Assembly (NCBI GenBank): GCA_001599595.1
Contig: BCHH01000001.1
Location: 3,383,719-3,447,718 of the forward strand
Source: Beverwykella pulmonaria
Taxonomy: Eukaryota; Ascomycota; Dothideomycetes; Pleosporales; Melanommataceae
Direction: 5' to 3'
Length of the DNA stretch: 64,000 nucleotides
Shown: in pieces, positions 1-11,743 of the stretch
Numbering within the stretch: position 1 is the first letter of the stretch
Layout of the letters: the number at the start of each line of letters is the position of its first letter
Made by a program: the position numbers and the translations under genes
The notes under the pieces: generated by a model
Told to the model about the DNA's origin: nothing
The model's input: the letters and a program-made list of their open reading frames with translations, nothing else
Database searches by the model: none

Positions 1-2
1 TT

Positions 3-182
3 ATAAAGGGTAGATTAGCTGGTCGGAGGTGGTCAACTGTAGCTCAATTTAAGGCCGATATCCAGGCAGAATGGGATAAGATAACACTCAAGGAAATTCG
101 AGATCGTATTAGGGAGATGCCCCATCGCTGTAAATTAGTTCAGGAACAACCGCAGGTGCGAATCAAAAGCGCATTGTGGTAA
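3..182 (+). mobile_element. Tc1/mariner-type transposase, C-terminal end only
   Basis: An open frame enters from the left edge and runs 59 codons to a TAA. It contains TVAQFKADIQAEWDKI and REMPHRCKLVQ and ends IKSALW. The order 'W..I....I...I..MP.R...V.......IKSALW' is the typical end of fungal Tc1/mariner (DD34D/E) transposases, where the last helix follows the catalytic core. The catalytic residues lie outside the window, so activity cannot be judged. The 3' terminal inverted repeat is not obvious after the stop. The element ends about 170 bases before the HET gene start. Confidence 0.7.
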
Positions 183-353
183 TAATTTGAATATACTCGA
201 TTTTTGCGATTGGTGGTGGCCCCTGCGCGCTCAATTCTTGCACACCCGTGCTTGGCAGGCGGGCTGACTCAGCCTCGCAGCCTTGCCATTCCTAGTTAAT
301 CGATTCAACTCTCCGAAAACACCTTTAGACTTTGGAACAGTGCTAACCTCAGA

Positions 354-2481
354 ATGTCGGCCGCCTCTGAGCCGACTTCTGATGTCCACTCTTGCTCCCA
401 CTGCCGCAGGATTGTCGTTAAACCACCTCTGCGACCTGGACTCCATGGTTTTCGTGACCGGCTCCCGTACACAACATCCCAAGCCCTCAGGGCCGCAAAT
501 GACGGTTGCGCTCTTTACATTCTCCTCATGCATGGCTACAACTTTGCAATGCAGCCAGAAGAGGCTTGCATGTTGGCTCGAGCACTGCAGGGCAAAGCCG
601 ACTGGAGACTCCCGCGAGCCGGGGCTTTTGGACATGAGGCTCGCGTTCTCTATCTCGCCGAAAGCCTCTCCCGCCGGCCTTTTCAGATTCGCATCGATGA
701 AAGAGGGTTGGCCTTATTTACAACTTTGGGTTGGGGGAGTCATTGGTTCAATGTGACAGCCCGACAAGGTGGGCTGATGTGCAATTCCCATGCACACCGG
801 GAGCTGAGCCTTGATAGGGGATCCGGCCTTCGCAGCCTTCCCCATCGAACCCATTAACAGAGATGTCGCATCAACAGCAGCATCCAAGAATGCCGAAAAG
901 TGGCTGAATGAATGCGCCGAACATTCTCCTAACGATCACACCCTCTGTTCTCTAGCGACGGACATCACTTTTACTCCTACTCGGCTCCTTGAGATTACTA
1001 GAGACAAAAAGGAATATCGAGTACGACTAAGACCGACGTTGCGAGGCGAAGTTATCCGATATTCGTGTCTCAGCTACTGCTGGGGTGGAGATCAACCAGT
1101 CAAGACAACGAGAACCACATTCGACGATCACATCAATAATATCCGCTTCTCGAGCCTGCCCCAGACCCTCCAAGATGCTATCTGCGTATCTGATCGACTT
1201 GGCATTTCTCGGATCTGGATAGATTGCTTGTGCATCATCCAGGGTGACCCTGACGATCTTGCCGTGGAACTCGCGATGATGCCGGAAATCTACAAGAATG
1301 CGTACGTTACCATTTCAGCATCGAGTGCGAGTACCTGCTATGAAGGATTTCTCCGCCCAAGAGGTCTCTCCGCTGGCATCCAGTGTCACGACCTTTCTTT
1401 GAAATACGAGGACATTCCTGGTTCTGTCGGAAACGTCTACCTGTTCCAAGATGTCAATACCGCAGAAGAGGATCCCATACACAAGCGTGCCTGGACCCTC
1501 CAAGAAAAAAGGATTTCGCGGCGATTCTTGGACTTCAGCGGGCAGCAATTACGATGGATATGTAAGAGCCGTGTCTACTCGGACGGCGGCTACGCGCCAA
1601 AGATTCTGGAAACCCCGATAGCGCCGGATCCTTCGGTTGTCATCCCTAATCAAACGAGCAGTGAAGCTATATTCTCTTCCTGGGCTACCATCATTGATGA
1701 TTACACTAAACGTACCTTGAGCTTTCCAGGCGACAAGCTTGTGGCCATCGCAGCCATGGCAAGCGAGGTGGGCGGACCTCTGAATCTCACTTACATGGCC
1801 GGCTTGTGGAGAGAACATCTTCCCGCCCAGCTTCTATGGCGGTTGTGGGATGACCAGAAAAACGCGCGGCCGGATCAGTACCGTGCGCCGACTTGGTCCT
1901 GGGCGTCGATCGATGGGTGGATCATGCCAGAGCGTACGCCCAGCGAACCAAGAATTGCCATCGAGATCCTCCAGTGCACCACCCAACCCGTGGACCTAAG
2001 AGTACCTTATGGAGCGGTCAATTCTGCGTCACTAACGGTAAGAGGTCGCATTGCCTCTGGTCTTTTGTACGTCAATCTTGAGAGCTGCCTAGTCCTGCAT
2101 GGCGTAGATACACACGCTGCAACCCTCGCCGAGGAAGAATCCGAAGACTACATGTCCAATTCATCGAGTTTGTCAGGAAGTGAGATGTGGTCAGATGTTC
2201 TTTCTGACGATGCCATGGATCTCGATATTCGAATGCTAGACGGGATCGAAACTATCCTCGATGCCTGGGAGACCGACTGGGATGCTGACGACCCGAAGTT
2301 CTCAATTGAAGTTCATTGCCTCCAAGTCACGTCACAGAGCGACGTAGAAGGCACTGCTGGGATTATCCTGACTAAGACGACCCAGGAAGCAGAGTATGTA
2401 CGAGTAGGCTACTTTTTCTTTGATTCAAGGGAGCATAACGTATTTCATGACGTCCAGGACAGTATCATCTCCATTGTGTAA
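354..2481 (+). CDS. HET-domain (heterokaryon incompatibility) protein
   Basis: Predicted join(354..768, 818..2481), 692 residues. The 49-nt intron has a GTGGGC donor and TAG acceptor and joins ...VTARQ to GDPAFAAF in frame, giving the usual HET lead-in followed by PINRDV. The HET core is clear: YSCLSYCWGG, the LPQTLQDAI helix, IWIDCLCIIQGD, YKNAYVTISASSA and KRAWTLQEKRISRRFL. The N-terminus has a CSHC pair, as many HET proteins do. The C-terminal third is acidic (DAMDLDIR...DDPKF) and carries no domain I recognise. HET proteins act in non-self recognition and can trigger cell death after hyphal fusion. The partner allele cannot be inferred here. Without the intron the two halves are in different frames, so a frameshift is the alternative, but the splice signals and resulting sequence favour an intact gene. 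Confidence 0.85.
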
Positions 2482-2512
2482 GAATTGAAATCACGACAGC
2501 TCAGTTAGCGGT

Positions 2513-2945
2513 TCATTCTGTAGTCTCGGAAGAGAGGTGCGCATACCGAATTGCATTACTTCCCACGTGTCTCAGCTCTTCGTCGTCGCCATACTTGGCC
2601 AGATCGATTCCGGTCCATCCTCCGAACAGTGCCAGCGCCGGGCCAATATCACCGCACTGCGCATAGTCTCCAAACTTGGCCTTTGCTTCTTCCTGGCTCC
2701 TTCCTATGATCGGACATATCAATGCCAGGAACTTGACATCCTCTGGTCGTCTCCCGAATTGATCCCTGCGAGCTGCCGATGTTTTTCGCAACGACGGACT
2801 GGCTATCCCAAGCAACAAAGATCGCTTCAGCGTGCTGAGCCATGAACGTCTTCCCAGCCTTCTACGTTCCCGCCTGAAGCATCAGCGGTGTCCCCTGAGG
2901 TGACGGTTGGCAAATATTGCGCCGTAGCAAAGTGCTACTTTGCGC
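2513..2945 (-). pseudogene. Decayed NtaA/SnaA/DszA-type flavin monooxygenase, C-terminal part
   Basis: Read on the minus strand in two frames, the stretch gives SPQGTPLMLQAG, a TAG (2862-2864), then AQHAEAIFVAWDS, a frame change, then GRRPEDVKFLALICPIIGRS, EEAKAKFGDYAQ and GWTGIDLAKYGDDEEL. These are in order the conserved blocks of the nitrilotriacetate/dibenzothiophene monooxygenase branch of bacterial-luciferase-like FMN enzymes (SPQG..L.QAG, .RHAEAVF, GR.P..VK.LP...PI.G, G.DL..Y). There is at least one stop and one or two frameshifts, and the N-terminal half is missing. It is a remnant, and no product is expected. It lies tail-to-tail with the HET gene, only about 30 bases after its stop. 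Confidence 0.75.
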
Positions 2946-3863
2946 GAATATACCACTGGCATGGGTTGAAAGCTTGAATGGATGGTGCAGGGAACAGGTC
3001 TTGTTTTCTTTGTCAGCTGCTTGCTTCGTCATCAATCAACGCGGCATATATATGGGTGTCCGAACACCACACCCAACAAGGGGGCATGACCGCCAACACG
3101 AACGAGACGGACCACCCTCACACACAAAACTCAACCCAACAATACCACAAACATTTCATATATCTTTCATGACTCCTTCTTCTTTCATTTGATTTGGTAG
3201 CTAGATACAACAAAATTGCAAATAGTCTACTGCCAAACCTCCACGGTGATGATTCTTCCTCTTCCAGTGCATTGCTGCTTCGGACATCGCATGGCTGCGA
3301 GTCGCCCTCCTACCCCCGTGTGAATATCTTTCTATCACACACCCCTTTACTCCACTGCAATATGCGGTCCTGGAACCGTATCATACTTCCTCTTATGATT
3401 GATCTCTCTCACCCGACTCGGGTGTGTCGGGGTGGTCCTTTCATCATGTGGCCCACGGGCCGACAGTCACAAATAGAGTAAAGGATAACATGAGCTCGAA
3501 AAGGATGGATTAGAGAAGCCGGCCAATCAGGCCTCCGCAAGACATTGCATAAAAGACCTCAGATTTTTAAAGCTCTTGAGGTTGGATCGACCGGAATATG
3601 TGCACAAGACATGTATGTTTTCGAGAGCGCTGCTTAGGTTGAGCAAACAGTATGTTGAAGCTTACCCGGTGGACACGTTTCAGCTTTAGATTTAGCTCCA
3701 GCGATCGATAATTGGTTGCCGGACCCTTAGTCTTGGCATTGCCTGGCCTCCGGCTTCATCTCTAAACTTCATTCCGTCTAAAAAATATCCCCCCTCAACA
3801 CCGGTGATATTTGATTGAATTTGACATTACTCCAATTACTTAGTCGAGATTGACACTGATTCA
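2946..3863. other. Intergenic, with one degenerate dispersed repeat
   Basis: I see no convincing gene here. The only recognisable content is copy 1 of dispersed repeat R1 (3197-3366). A pyrimidine-rich stretch and TATA-like sequence before 3864 could serve the hydrolase promoter. Confidence 0.5.
3197..3366 (+). repeat. Dispersed repeat R1, copy 1
   Basis: It shares long blocks such as GCATTGCTGCTTCGGA and CGCATGGCTGCGAGTCG, and the frame of CTTTACTCCAC, with 40760-40945 and 50395-50560. This copy lacks part of the middle segment. The family is not identified. One reading frame of the other copies gives IAASDIAWLRV, which suggests a coding fragment of a transposable element. Confidence 0.75.
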
Positions 3864-4844
3864 ATGGCATCCGAGACACCAGTGAAAAAACCTCAGTCAT
3901 CCATTGCTCAAAATCAGGCGAAGGACCCAGTGGAAACTTTCACTCTCAAAGATGATAGAACTCTTGCCTACGCAAGATATGGAGCCAGCATCGATTCAAA
4001 AATATTTCCAATATTCTACTTCAACGGGACCCCTGGTTCCCACCTCGAATGTCAGCTCCTCAACCAACCCGCGCTAAATCTCGGAATTCCACTCATTGCA
4101 ACGGACCGCCCCGGCTTTGGTAGTTCCAGCTGGCAAGATAATCGCACCCTGCTCCAATGGCCGCAAGACATTCTTGAACTTGCTAACCATCTTGGTATCT
4201 CCAAGTTCGGCGTCCTGGGTCTGTCGGGCGGCGGCCCTTACGCGCTCGCATGTCTTCACGAGCTACCACGAGAGCGCCTCATCGCCGCAACAGTCGTCTC
4301 AGGGATGTATCCACTCACTTTCGGCACTACTGGAATGATGTGGCAAACCCGCGCACTCTTTTGGGTTGCTGGTATCTCAACATGGATAGCCGAGAAGATG
4401 ATAGACCTTACGATGGCCAAAATGCTACGCAATGCAGATTCACAGAAATTGATTAAGCAGATTGAGAGCCAAGCCGCGTCACTGCCGCAACCGATGGCAG
4501 ATAAAGAGTGCATGAAGCAGATTTTGGAGGATGATGTCCTATCTGGGGCGTATATTGGGTCGACGAAGGAGGCGTTAAGGACATCGAGTAAAGGTGCAGC
4601 ATGGGAATTTTGGTTGCTTGCATCGGACTGGGGATTTAAGGTCGAGAATCTGGATGCAAGTCGATTGACAATTTGGCACGGGGGTCTAGATGTTAATGTT
4701 CCGGTGGGAATGCCCGATAAAGCCGTTGAACTGTTACCCAACACAGAGTACAAGCGCATGGATTCTGACGGTCATCTCAGCCTCATCGTGCGGCATAACG
4801 AGGATGTTCTTTCTAATCTTATCAAAAAGTTTAGGTTCACTTAG
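3864..4844 (+). CDS. Alpha/beta hydrolase, single exon
   Basis: 326 residues from ATG to TAG. The fold is recognisable from the oxyanion-side FYFNGTPGS (about 51-59), IATDRPGFGSS, the nucleophile elbow GLSGGG with Ser121, WHGGLDVNVP with Asp276, and DGHLSL with His304. These form a complete Ser-Asp-His triad in the correct order. Length and pattern fit the AB_hydrolase-1 family of fungal esterases/hydrolases whose substrate is usually unknown. There is no signal peptide or clear membrane segment, so it is probably cytosolic. There is no close partner gene. The next gene on the same strand is a different hydrolase 1.35 kb away. Confidence 0.88.
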   Translation: MASETPVKKPQSSIAQNQAKDPVETFTLKDDRTLAYARYGASIDSKIFPIFYFNGTPGSHLECQLLNQPALNLGIPLIATDRPGFGSSSWQDNRTLLQWPQDILELANHLGISKFGVLGLSGGGPYALACLHELPRERLIAATVVSGMYPLTFGTTGMMWQTRALFWVAGISTWIAEKMIDLTMAKMLRNADSQKLIKQIESQAASLPQPMADKECMKQILEDDVLSGAYIGSTKEALRTSSKGAAWEFWLLASDWGFKVENLDASRLTIWHGGLDVNVPVGMPDKAVELLPNTEYKRMDSDGHLSLIVRHNEDVLSNLIKKFRFT

Positions 4845-6198
4845 CTTTCTTTAAGTAGCCTGTTTTGAATAAGGCAGCGTCTCTCGTTCGCTTTCGCGGT
4901 TAATCGTGTATTCCTGTGCCCCGAGGATCCCGATTCGGTTCCTCAGGATGCTAGATGAAAAGACTTCGGATCGATCGGAATACAAGCGTATCGCATCAAT
5001 CTAGAATATTTGAGCCTCATGTGGACATCTGAAATGTTGCAGAGCATCGAATAAGTTGATAGTAACGTCAAGCGGATGATCATCTATGAAAATCGTTTTC
5101 GGACATTGGGACTGCCCCAGGTGTAGGACAAGGCGGTGTATTTCAGACCGACTTTTGAGTTCGGCATGGCAGAGGCTGCAGCGAATGCCATCGTCGAGAC
5201 TTCCTGGGAATAGAACTAGAAGATGGATATCGTTTGTTGAATCGTTGAGTGTGGACTAAGTATGCATGGCTCCGAATGTTTCTTTCAGCTTATAGATGAT
5301 GTCCAGGTGCAGAATAGGAGTAGTGCCTGAAGCTCAGCTGAAGCTCAACATGGCCGCTTCTGGGACTTTACTCTTCATCGCAGATTCACTTCCAAACGGC
5401 TCATTCATTGTCTCAATCTTCACTGTCCCTGCAGTCGAGTCGCTGTAATCTTCTGTGGTGTATAAATATCATTGGATTCCTGACGGATGCCGGGCATTCC
5501 GATTTCCCTCGCAAATCCCAGCCTTATCAATGAAATTCATGAATTTGTCGCACATTCACCTCTACATGGGCGAAGGTCGTTGTATTGTAAGTAAGGTTGT
5601 AAATACTAGTGTTGTGGCCTACTTTCCGCTGCGCTAGCGATCTAACCTCACATAAAAAAGCGCACACCAAACCACCAAAACCAACATCAACAGGAAAAAC
5701 TAATACCAAATCAAGGAATGTTACAGAAAAAACTTTCTTTACAACGATGTTAAGCGCATTTTTTGTCGACCTGCGTGCCTGCGAACGTAAGGTTTGCCTG
5801 GGAGCCGGAAGACTAGAGCCGAGAAGGCATATCTCCGTGACGGTTGAACACTGTGACGTCAATATGCGATGGAACCTAAGCGAATGCGAAAATCATCGTT
5901 ATTTGAAAGCAACACAAGAACAATCATCGTTCTCGCGCGCATACCTATAGACTACGCAAGACGTTTCTGAACAATTTCTGAATACGGTCTGAGTCCGAAA
6001 TCCGCTTGCAGGCAGCCGCAGGCGTGTCGCGCGTCTCTTGATTATAAATGGGGAGCGTCTTAAACCAAAAAGGGATTATATATGTAACGCTGCAAAGCTA
6101 TGTTGCAAGCACGCCTTAATGCTTACGTCTGATCCTTTGGCACTATAAAGGTGGTATCACGAGCAGCCGCATCTTCATCCTGCCACAACTTCCATACA
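4845..6198. other. Long intergenic region
   Basis: Short open frames here lack any recognisable motif or codon pattern. TATA-like tracts (for example TATAAATG near 6044 and TATATATG near 6078) occur before the next gene. I see nothing else. Confidence 0.5.
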
Positions 6199-7200
6199 AT
6201 GTCTCTCGGCTTAGGCGAATTTGTTCTGCCGCGACCGGGCGGAGCGCCCAGTCCATCAAAATCACCAATTCCAGGTCCAGCTGAGGCGGCCTTCACGGAG
6301 ACTTTTGGAACGCTCCTCCCGCCCGCCAAATATCTGAACACAGTCAATGGGAAAGCCGCATACTATGAGTTGCTCCCTTCCTCCCCCTTCTCTGCCAGAA
6401 ACAGTTCGCATACACCCAATCGCGTACTTTTCATCCACGGTGTGCAAACTCCAGCTCTGGGCATGCTCCCACTCGCCCGCGCCCTGCAAGCATCGTTTCC
6501 ACACGTGCATTTCGTTCTAGTCGACCTCTGGGGCCACGGGCTGAGCGACACGCCTGTGGTCCCCCACGACCCGAGTTTGTTCCATCAATTGCAAGATGCT
6601 CTGCTCGATCAATTGGCATGGCCTTCCGCTCACATCGTAGGATATTCCTTCGGTGGCGCATTGACAGTGGGATTTGTGGCCTCGCGGCCATCACGGGTGC
6701 AAAGCTTCACGCTTGTTGCGCCAGTCGGACTCATTCGCTCTTCGAGTTTCACGGCCGAGCAACAAGGCCACTTACGCGGTGACGACGAGGCTGCAGCACG
6801 GAAGTGGGTCCTGGAATTGCTCGAGGGCGGCGAATTGACTGTGCCTGCGGATTGGAAGGAAAGAGTTGGGAGAGGTGAGGTTGTCGCTGAGGCTGTGCGG
6901 GAATGGCAGATGCGTGAGCATCCTGGGCATGTGGCTTCTGTTGTTGCAGTGTTCAGAGACGGTGGTGTCATGGATAATGACGCCGAGTTCGTCAGGGCGG
7001 TGCGTTCTGGCATCCCATCACTTGTGGTCTTGGGCGAAATGGATGAATTTTGCAGCGAACAAGAGCTTAATCAACTTGGCCTCGCAAATATCGCTGTTGT
7101 TCCGCAGGCCGGGCATGGAGTAGTTAGAGAAAGAGTGCCAGAGGTCGCAGCGCTCATCAGCGACTTCTGGACGAAACTCAACAGGGCCAGCAGCGGCTGA
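6199..7200 (+). CDS. Alpha/beta hydrolase, single exon
   Basis: 333 residues from the ATG at 6199. The open frame extends upstream only through a GTG, so ATG is chosen. Motifs are VLFIHGVQTPALGM, VLVDLWGHGLSD, the elbow GYSFGG with Ser150, VLGEMDEF with Asp282, and QAGHGVV with His306, so the triad is complete. The family is AB_hydrolase-1 (the MhpC/epoxide-hydrolase-like group). The substrate cannot be read from sequence. It has a Pro/Ser-rich N-terminal 30 residues and no signal peptide. It shares only the fold with the hydrolase at 3864-4844, so they are not a recent duplicate pair. Confidence 0.88.
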   Translation: MSLGLGEFVLPRPGGAPSPSKSPIPGPAEAAFTETFGTLLPPAKYLNTVNGKAAYYELLPSSPFSARNSSHTPNRVLFIHGVQTPALGMLPLARALQASFPHVHFVLVDLWGHGLSDTPVVPHDPSLFHQLQDALLDQLAWPSAHIVGYSFGGALTVGFVASRPSRVQSFTLVAPVGLIRSSSFTAEQQGHLRGDDEAAARKWVLELLEGGELTVPADWKERVGRGEVVAEAVREWQMREHPGHVASVVAVFRDGGVMDNDAEFVRAVRSGIPSLVVLGEMDEFCSEQELNQLGLANIAVVPQAGHGVVRERVPEVAALISDFWTKLNRASSG

Positions 7201-8946
7201 AATAAACGGTAATGGTAGACGATTTTACGAGACAGTAAGCTTAAGATATACCGAGCAATAGATTACATACCATTCATTAGTAGCTGTGCACCGATTTTGT
7301 TAGCGGACGATCCCCGTACACCCTGGCAAAGCTTTCCAAGGATGATGAACGTACCATGCGACTCACTGAGCTTGTAAGGAATGTTGCAAATTCTCTCCAA
7401 CATGAAATCTTCTCACACGTTTTGAAATAGTGAGCGACTCAATTGCCTTATCCTTGCCCCCTTGCCGCTCAATTTTCACGATCCTACCTGTCCGTTTTCC
7501 AAGGTCATCTATGACAAGAGAATACCATAAGATATACTGGCAGCGAGCCAAACCTTTTCACTAGTTGAAAAGCCTTTCGAAGATTGTAGACATAGAGCTG
7601 GGTGATGTAATTGATACACTCGACTAAGTTGATGATGCAACCCGGGACTCGGTAGTATGTTGAAAATCTATCGCATCGTTTATCAACTCTCCCATAGAAG
7701 CGATGCGTTGAGGCTGACTAGCTCTTGCATTTTGCCTAGGGCTATTCTGAATTGTCCCTCATTCCAAAACGGTAACTTGAAGGAAGCGCTAGGCTCACCT
7801 TCTGCAGGAGAAGAGGATATGTTGTATTGATTCTATAAATCCATAGTCGCATGCTTATTCCGAGTCTTACTAGTTCCAGAAGGTCCTCGCTAAATCATCT
7901 CCGATAGGCTGGATAAAGGTTCGATCGACCTTGCAGGAGCGGTTTTAGTGAGAAATATCGCGATTTGAAAAGGACCACTCCGGCTGAAGTCCATGTCTAA
8001 CGCACCTTTTTCGATTCCGTCGCTCCCAATCATCGATTAGAGATATCGCAGCGCCAATTTTTCAGCTACAAACATTCCTAGTCCTCAAGATCTTCCGCTG
8101 CAGGGCCAGCATTAGACTACCAGTACATCTAGCAGTACGCCCAGCAGCAGCAATATCGAGCTCCGCTACCCCAGCAGAGCGGCCATGATCAACCACTTCC
8201 GAGGCGAGAAATTCTCCAGGATTTCTGCGGTAGGACCAGCAGCAGTATGACCAGCAACAGCAAAAACGCGGAGCGCCGCTGCCTTCCTTGACTCCATGGA
8301 ACCGTGCCACGCCCCAAGGGGTGGAAGTTGCGCTTTTTTCGTCAAATCAATGCTCTAGGAGTTGAAAAAGGCGCTCGAAAACATTTTCGCGTAACCAAAA
8401 AGATGTCTGAATTATATATTTCTGTTCTAGAAATATATACACTGCTTACATTTTGAGTACTGTCAATCAGTTAATTTTTTGACCTCAATCGTGCTTAATG
8501 TTACTCATTCTAACACTAACTTTAAAATGCAAACATTTTGCTCTATGATGCACATGCATGACTTTTATAACTAGCGTAATAGACGCGCGACGCTTTATGA
8601 GTAAAGATTTTTACGGCTCAAAATAGTGGAAGAAGTGAACAAAGTATGCGGGTAGATGACGCTATCACTAACAAGCTTACTCGTAGCCGAGGCACGATCC
8701 TTTCAGCTTCTTCTCCAAACGACCAGTCCAGGGTACCCCACTACCTCAGCCAGTCCCAATTTGTGGACTCTAACACGGATGGGGATGTTCGGTGCTATCT
8801 GGCAGTTCGGGAGACTCACTCACGGTGCTCGATACATGTTCAAGGTCCACTTAAGCACCCTTTCTGGCCGCCGCATTAATCTTTTAGGGCACAACGCTTC
8901 AGTGCAACCGCAATCAGACCCATTGTGAGGAAATTGTACCAGCAAC
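7201..8946. other. Long intergenic region with a short repeat
   Basis: No gene is supported. At 8130-8260 there is CAG/AGC-rich sequence with stops in every frame. At 8390-8452 lies a short TTACA-ended repeat seen again at 42473-42535. The rest is AT-rich single-copy-looking DNA. Confidence 0.5.
8390..8452 (+). repeat. Short TTACA-ended repeat S, copy 1
   Basis: It matches 42473-42535 through GTAACCAAAAAGA, CTGAATTATATATT and CACTGCTTACA with a few mismatches. The other copy begins TGTAA and ends TTACA. It looks like a miniature non-autonomous element or a terminal fragment of one. Confidence 0.6.
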
Positions 8947-10772
8947 ATGCCTTGGTTATCGCCCGACACGTACCCTCTTCCCGAGGAAGACTTGGTCTCT
9001 TTCAGTTTTGGAAACACTGACTACGACGCAGATAAGCCAGTGAGACCATGCGCTCAAAATTCACGTACATCGACCCTTTCATTGACACTTCACAGATATA
9101 TCATGACATTGACGACGAGTCCCGCACATTGTCCCGTCGACAAGGCGTCAGTCTCGTTCGCAGGCTCGTGGCTGGTTTTCGTGCTGCTGGATTGAAAAAG
9201 GGCGACTGCTTCTCAATAACCTCCTTCAACGACATCATGTACTCGATGGTATTTCTCGGGGGCATTGGCGCCGGTGGAATATTCTCAGGCACAAATCCAG
9301 CGTATCGTGTTCATGAGATTCGACACCACATCAAGACAGCGCAGGTTAAGTTCTTCATCGTTGAGCCGGAGCTTCTTGTCGAGGTGCTCGAGGGTGCGAC
9401 TGCGGAGGGTATACCAAAGACCAACATCTACATCTTCAACGTGCGCGGTCAGGCTGTGCCGGAAGGGTTCCGTTCATGGGAGTGGCTGCTGCAACAAGGA
9501 GAATCTGAATGGGAGCGCATCACCGATCTTGAAACTCTCAGGACCACGGATGTCGCTCGTTTGACGACTTCCGGTACTACTGGGCTTCCGAAGACAGCAT
9601 GTCAGAGCCACTTCAATGCTACATCATACCATACTATGACAGTTACGATATCCCAGGATAAGATGCCCTGGGAGCCGCGCAATATATCACCACTCCCCAT
9701 GTTCCACGTCGCTACCGTCCCGGCCATCCATGCCTCGCCCTTCCGTTCGGGCAATCCAGTTTGGATCATGCGCCGATTCGAACTAGAGCCGTATCTTGCA
9801 GCGATCGAGCGCTTGCAGATAACGAACTTGGGCATGGTGCCTCCACTCGTTATCTCAATCATTAACTCGCCTTTGAGCAAGAAGTATAGCCTGAAGAGTG
9901 TGAGGATGGCAGCATGTGGTGCTGCGCCGTTAGATGCAGGAAGTCAGAGAAGATTTCAGAGTCTTTGCCATCCGGAAGCAACCTTCACGCAGGTCATGGG
10001 TTCGACGGAGACGACAAGTGCGATCTGCTTGTTCTACTATCCAGAGAGCGATGAGACTGGAAGCGTGGGCTCGAGATTCATGCCTAACACTGATGTAAAG
10101 TAAGTCTGTCCGTACGCCCAGAGGGAAACTAATGCATTGGAATGAACTGACTGACACCGAAAAGACTTGTGGATGACAACGGAAAAGATATTACGGACTT
10201 TGACGTCCGTGGCGAGATGTGTGTTCGAGGGCCAACCGTTGTGCGTGCATACTTCAACAACGAGAAGGCGAACAAAGAGTCGTGGGATGAAGATGGTTAC
10301 TTCCACTCCGGGGACATTATGTACCGTGATGGAAAGTCGAAGCTTTGGTACATCGTCGACAGGAAGAAGGTGCCGTCACCCCCATCTGAAATATCCAGCG
10401 TCATGCAGTTGCCACTAACACTGAGCGTAGGAACTGATCAAGGTCCGTGGCTTTCAGGTCGCACCACCGGAACTCGAAGCCATCCTTCTCGAAGAGTCAG
10501 ACCGCATCGTCGACGTCGCCGTGATAGGGCTGAAAGCGAAGCCTGGCTCAGACACAGAGCACCCACGCGCGTATGTGGTACGAAAGCCGGGGACGCAAAT
10601 AACGGAAGAAGAGGTCAAGGATCTCATCAGCAAGAAGCTAGCGAGTTACAAGCAGTTGACAGGCGGCGTCATCTTTCTGGATGAGATTCCGAAAAGCCCA
10701 AGTGGCAAGATTCTGAAGAGAGTGTTGAGGGACTGGGCCAATGCGGAGGTTAATGGGAAAGCAAAGTTGTGA
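8947..10772 (+). CDS. AMP-forming acyl/aryl-CoA ligase (4CL-like), PTS1 terminus
   Basis: Predicted join(8947..9039, 9096..10099, 10165..10369, 10431..10772), 547 residues. Introns are 56, 65 and 61 nt with GT-AG ends and branch points TTGACAC, CTGAC and CTAAC. Joins read DKP-IYHD, NTDV-K-LVDDNG and DRKK-ELIKVRGF. Domains: the ATP-binding P-loop TTSGTTGLPK (about 188-197), GSTETTS, the hinge-side GYFHSGDIMYRD, YIVDRKKELIKVRG, and the C-terminal catalytic lysine in PKSPSGKILKR. It belongs to the ANL superfamily and would activate a carboxylic acid as an adenylate, then transfer it to CoA. It ends GKAKL, with AKL acting as a peroxisomal PTS1 signal, so a fatty-acid or phenylpropanoid-type acid in the peroxisome is likely. 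The substrate is unresolved. Confidence 0.9.
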
Positions 10773-11457
10773 GCTATAATAGCATGTTGGGGCAATAAGA
10801 AAGATTTAGGATGTATCTATAAAGTCGAGCTGGCAGATACAAAGAGCCTTTGTCGAGCACGCTTGATCTGCTTGCTTCTACAGTAAAATACTGGCGAAGG
10901 TAATCTTACTATCCACGCAAAACTGTGCTATTCGTAAATAGCACACCCAGCCGCCTTTTGGTTCAAATAAATCGACTGATCATCAATGTGCTGATGAGGT
11001 TGTGCACCCTGACATCTGACCTATCACCTCGTCGTGTAACCTAGATATACAATGCCTAAAGGGGTAACACTTCGGTTTCATCTATTCCTACCGGCCAATG
11101 GCAAGCTTTTAGGTAGGAAAATATTACGCGCTTTCCTTCGCAGTTATGTTCCATGTTCCTTTGCTTCATATATACATAGATATGAGCCTTCACGTCTGGA
11201 GCCATGCTTCGTTCATCAGGCACCCAGTCTACTCCTGTATTCTGCTTGACTAATATTACTTCGTGTAGGCAAGAAATGGAGATTCCGTTGCCATTCTTCC
11301 TGAGCAGCTGAACACTACTTCGGACAACCCTTTCTGTCTTCCCGAATCACGGAAGATTATTTAATTAGGACCACGCATGATAAAGACGGAGAAATCTTGC
11401 GTATTCATTCTCTTCTATAATAGCAGTGTTAGTTAGTTAGAGGAAACTAATAGATAT
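10773..11457. other. Intergenic before the Copia element
   Basis: No gene is supported. A/T-rich sequence follows the ligase stop and probably contains its 3' UTR. The retroelement LTR begins near 11458. Confidence 0.5.
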
Positions 11458-11650
11458 GAACTTATCACGGTATATCACGTGAATATCACGTACACCATAT
11501 GATCTTGGATATCACGTGTATTGTACGCTTAGTCACATGTCCTGATGAGTCATGGCTGGATATATAATGCTCGTCGATTTCCATAGTTTTTAAACCAACT
11601 CAGTCCCTGATTTATCTCGCCCATATAATGTGACCGCGCACTCCAATAGT
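11458..11650 (+). repeat. Copia-type LTR, family L1 (5' copy)
   Basis: It contains three TATCACGTG-type boxes, a TATATAATG box and the block CTCAGTCCCTGATTTATCTC. The same sequence occurs truncated at 13353-13457 and in inverse orientation at 35573-35775. Exact ends are uncertain because the copies diverge at both edges. The repeated CACGTG boxes sit upstream of a TATA-like element, as expected for an LTR promoter. Confidence 0.7.
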
Positions 11651-11743
11651 TATGAGCCCGGATACCCGATTCCACTCGCGCTAGAATCTCCTTCGACAAT
11701 CGACTGCAGTTCACTTTAATCCCTCTCTTTCTACGCTCTCACA

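Noticed and set aside
6151..6198. N-terminal extension of the second hydrolase
   Set aside because: The extension begins at GTG. The first ATG (6199) precedes a plausible N-terminus.
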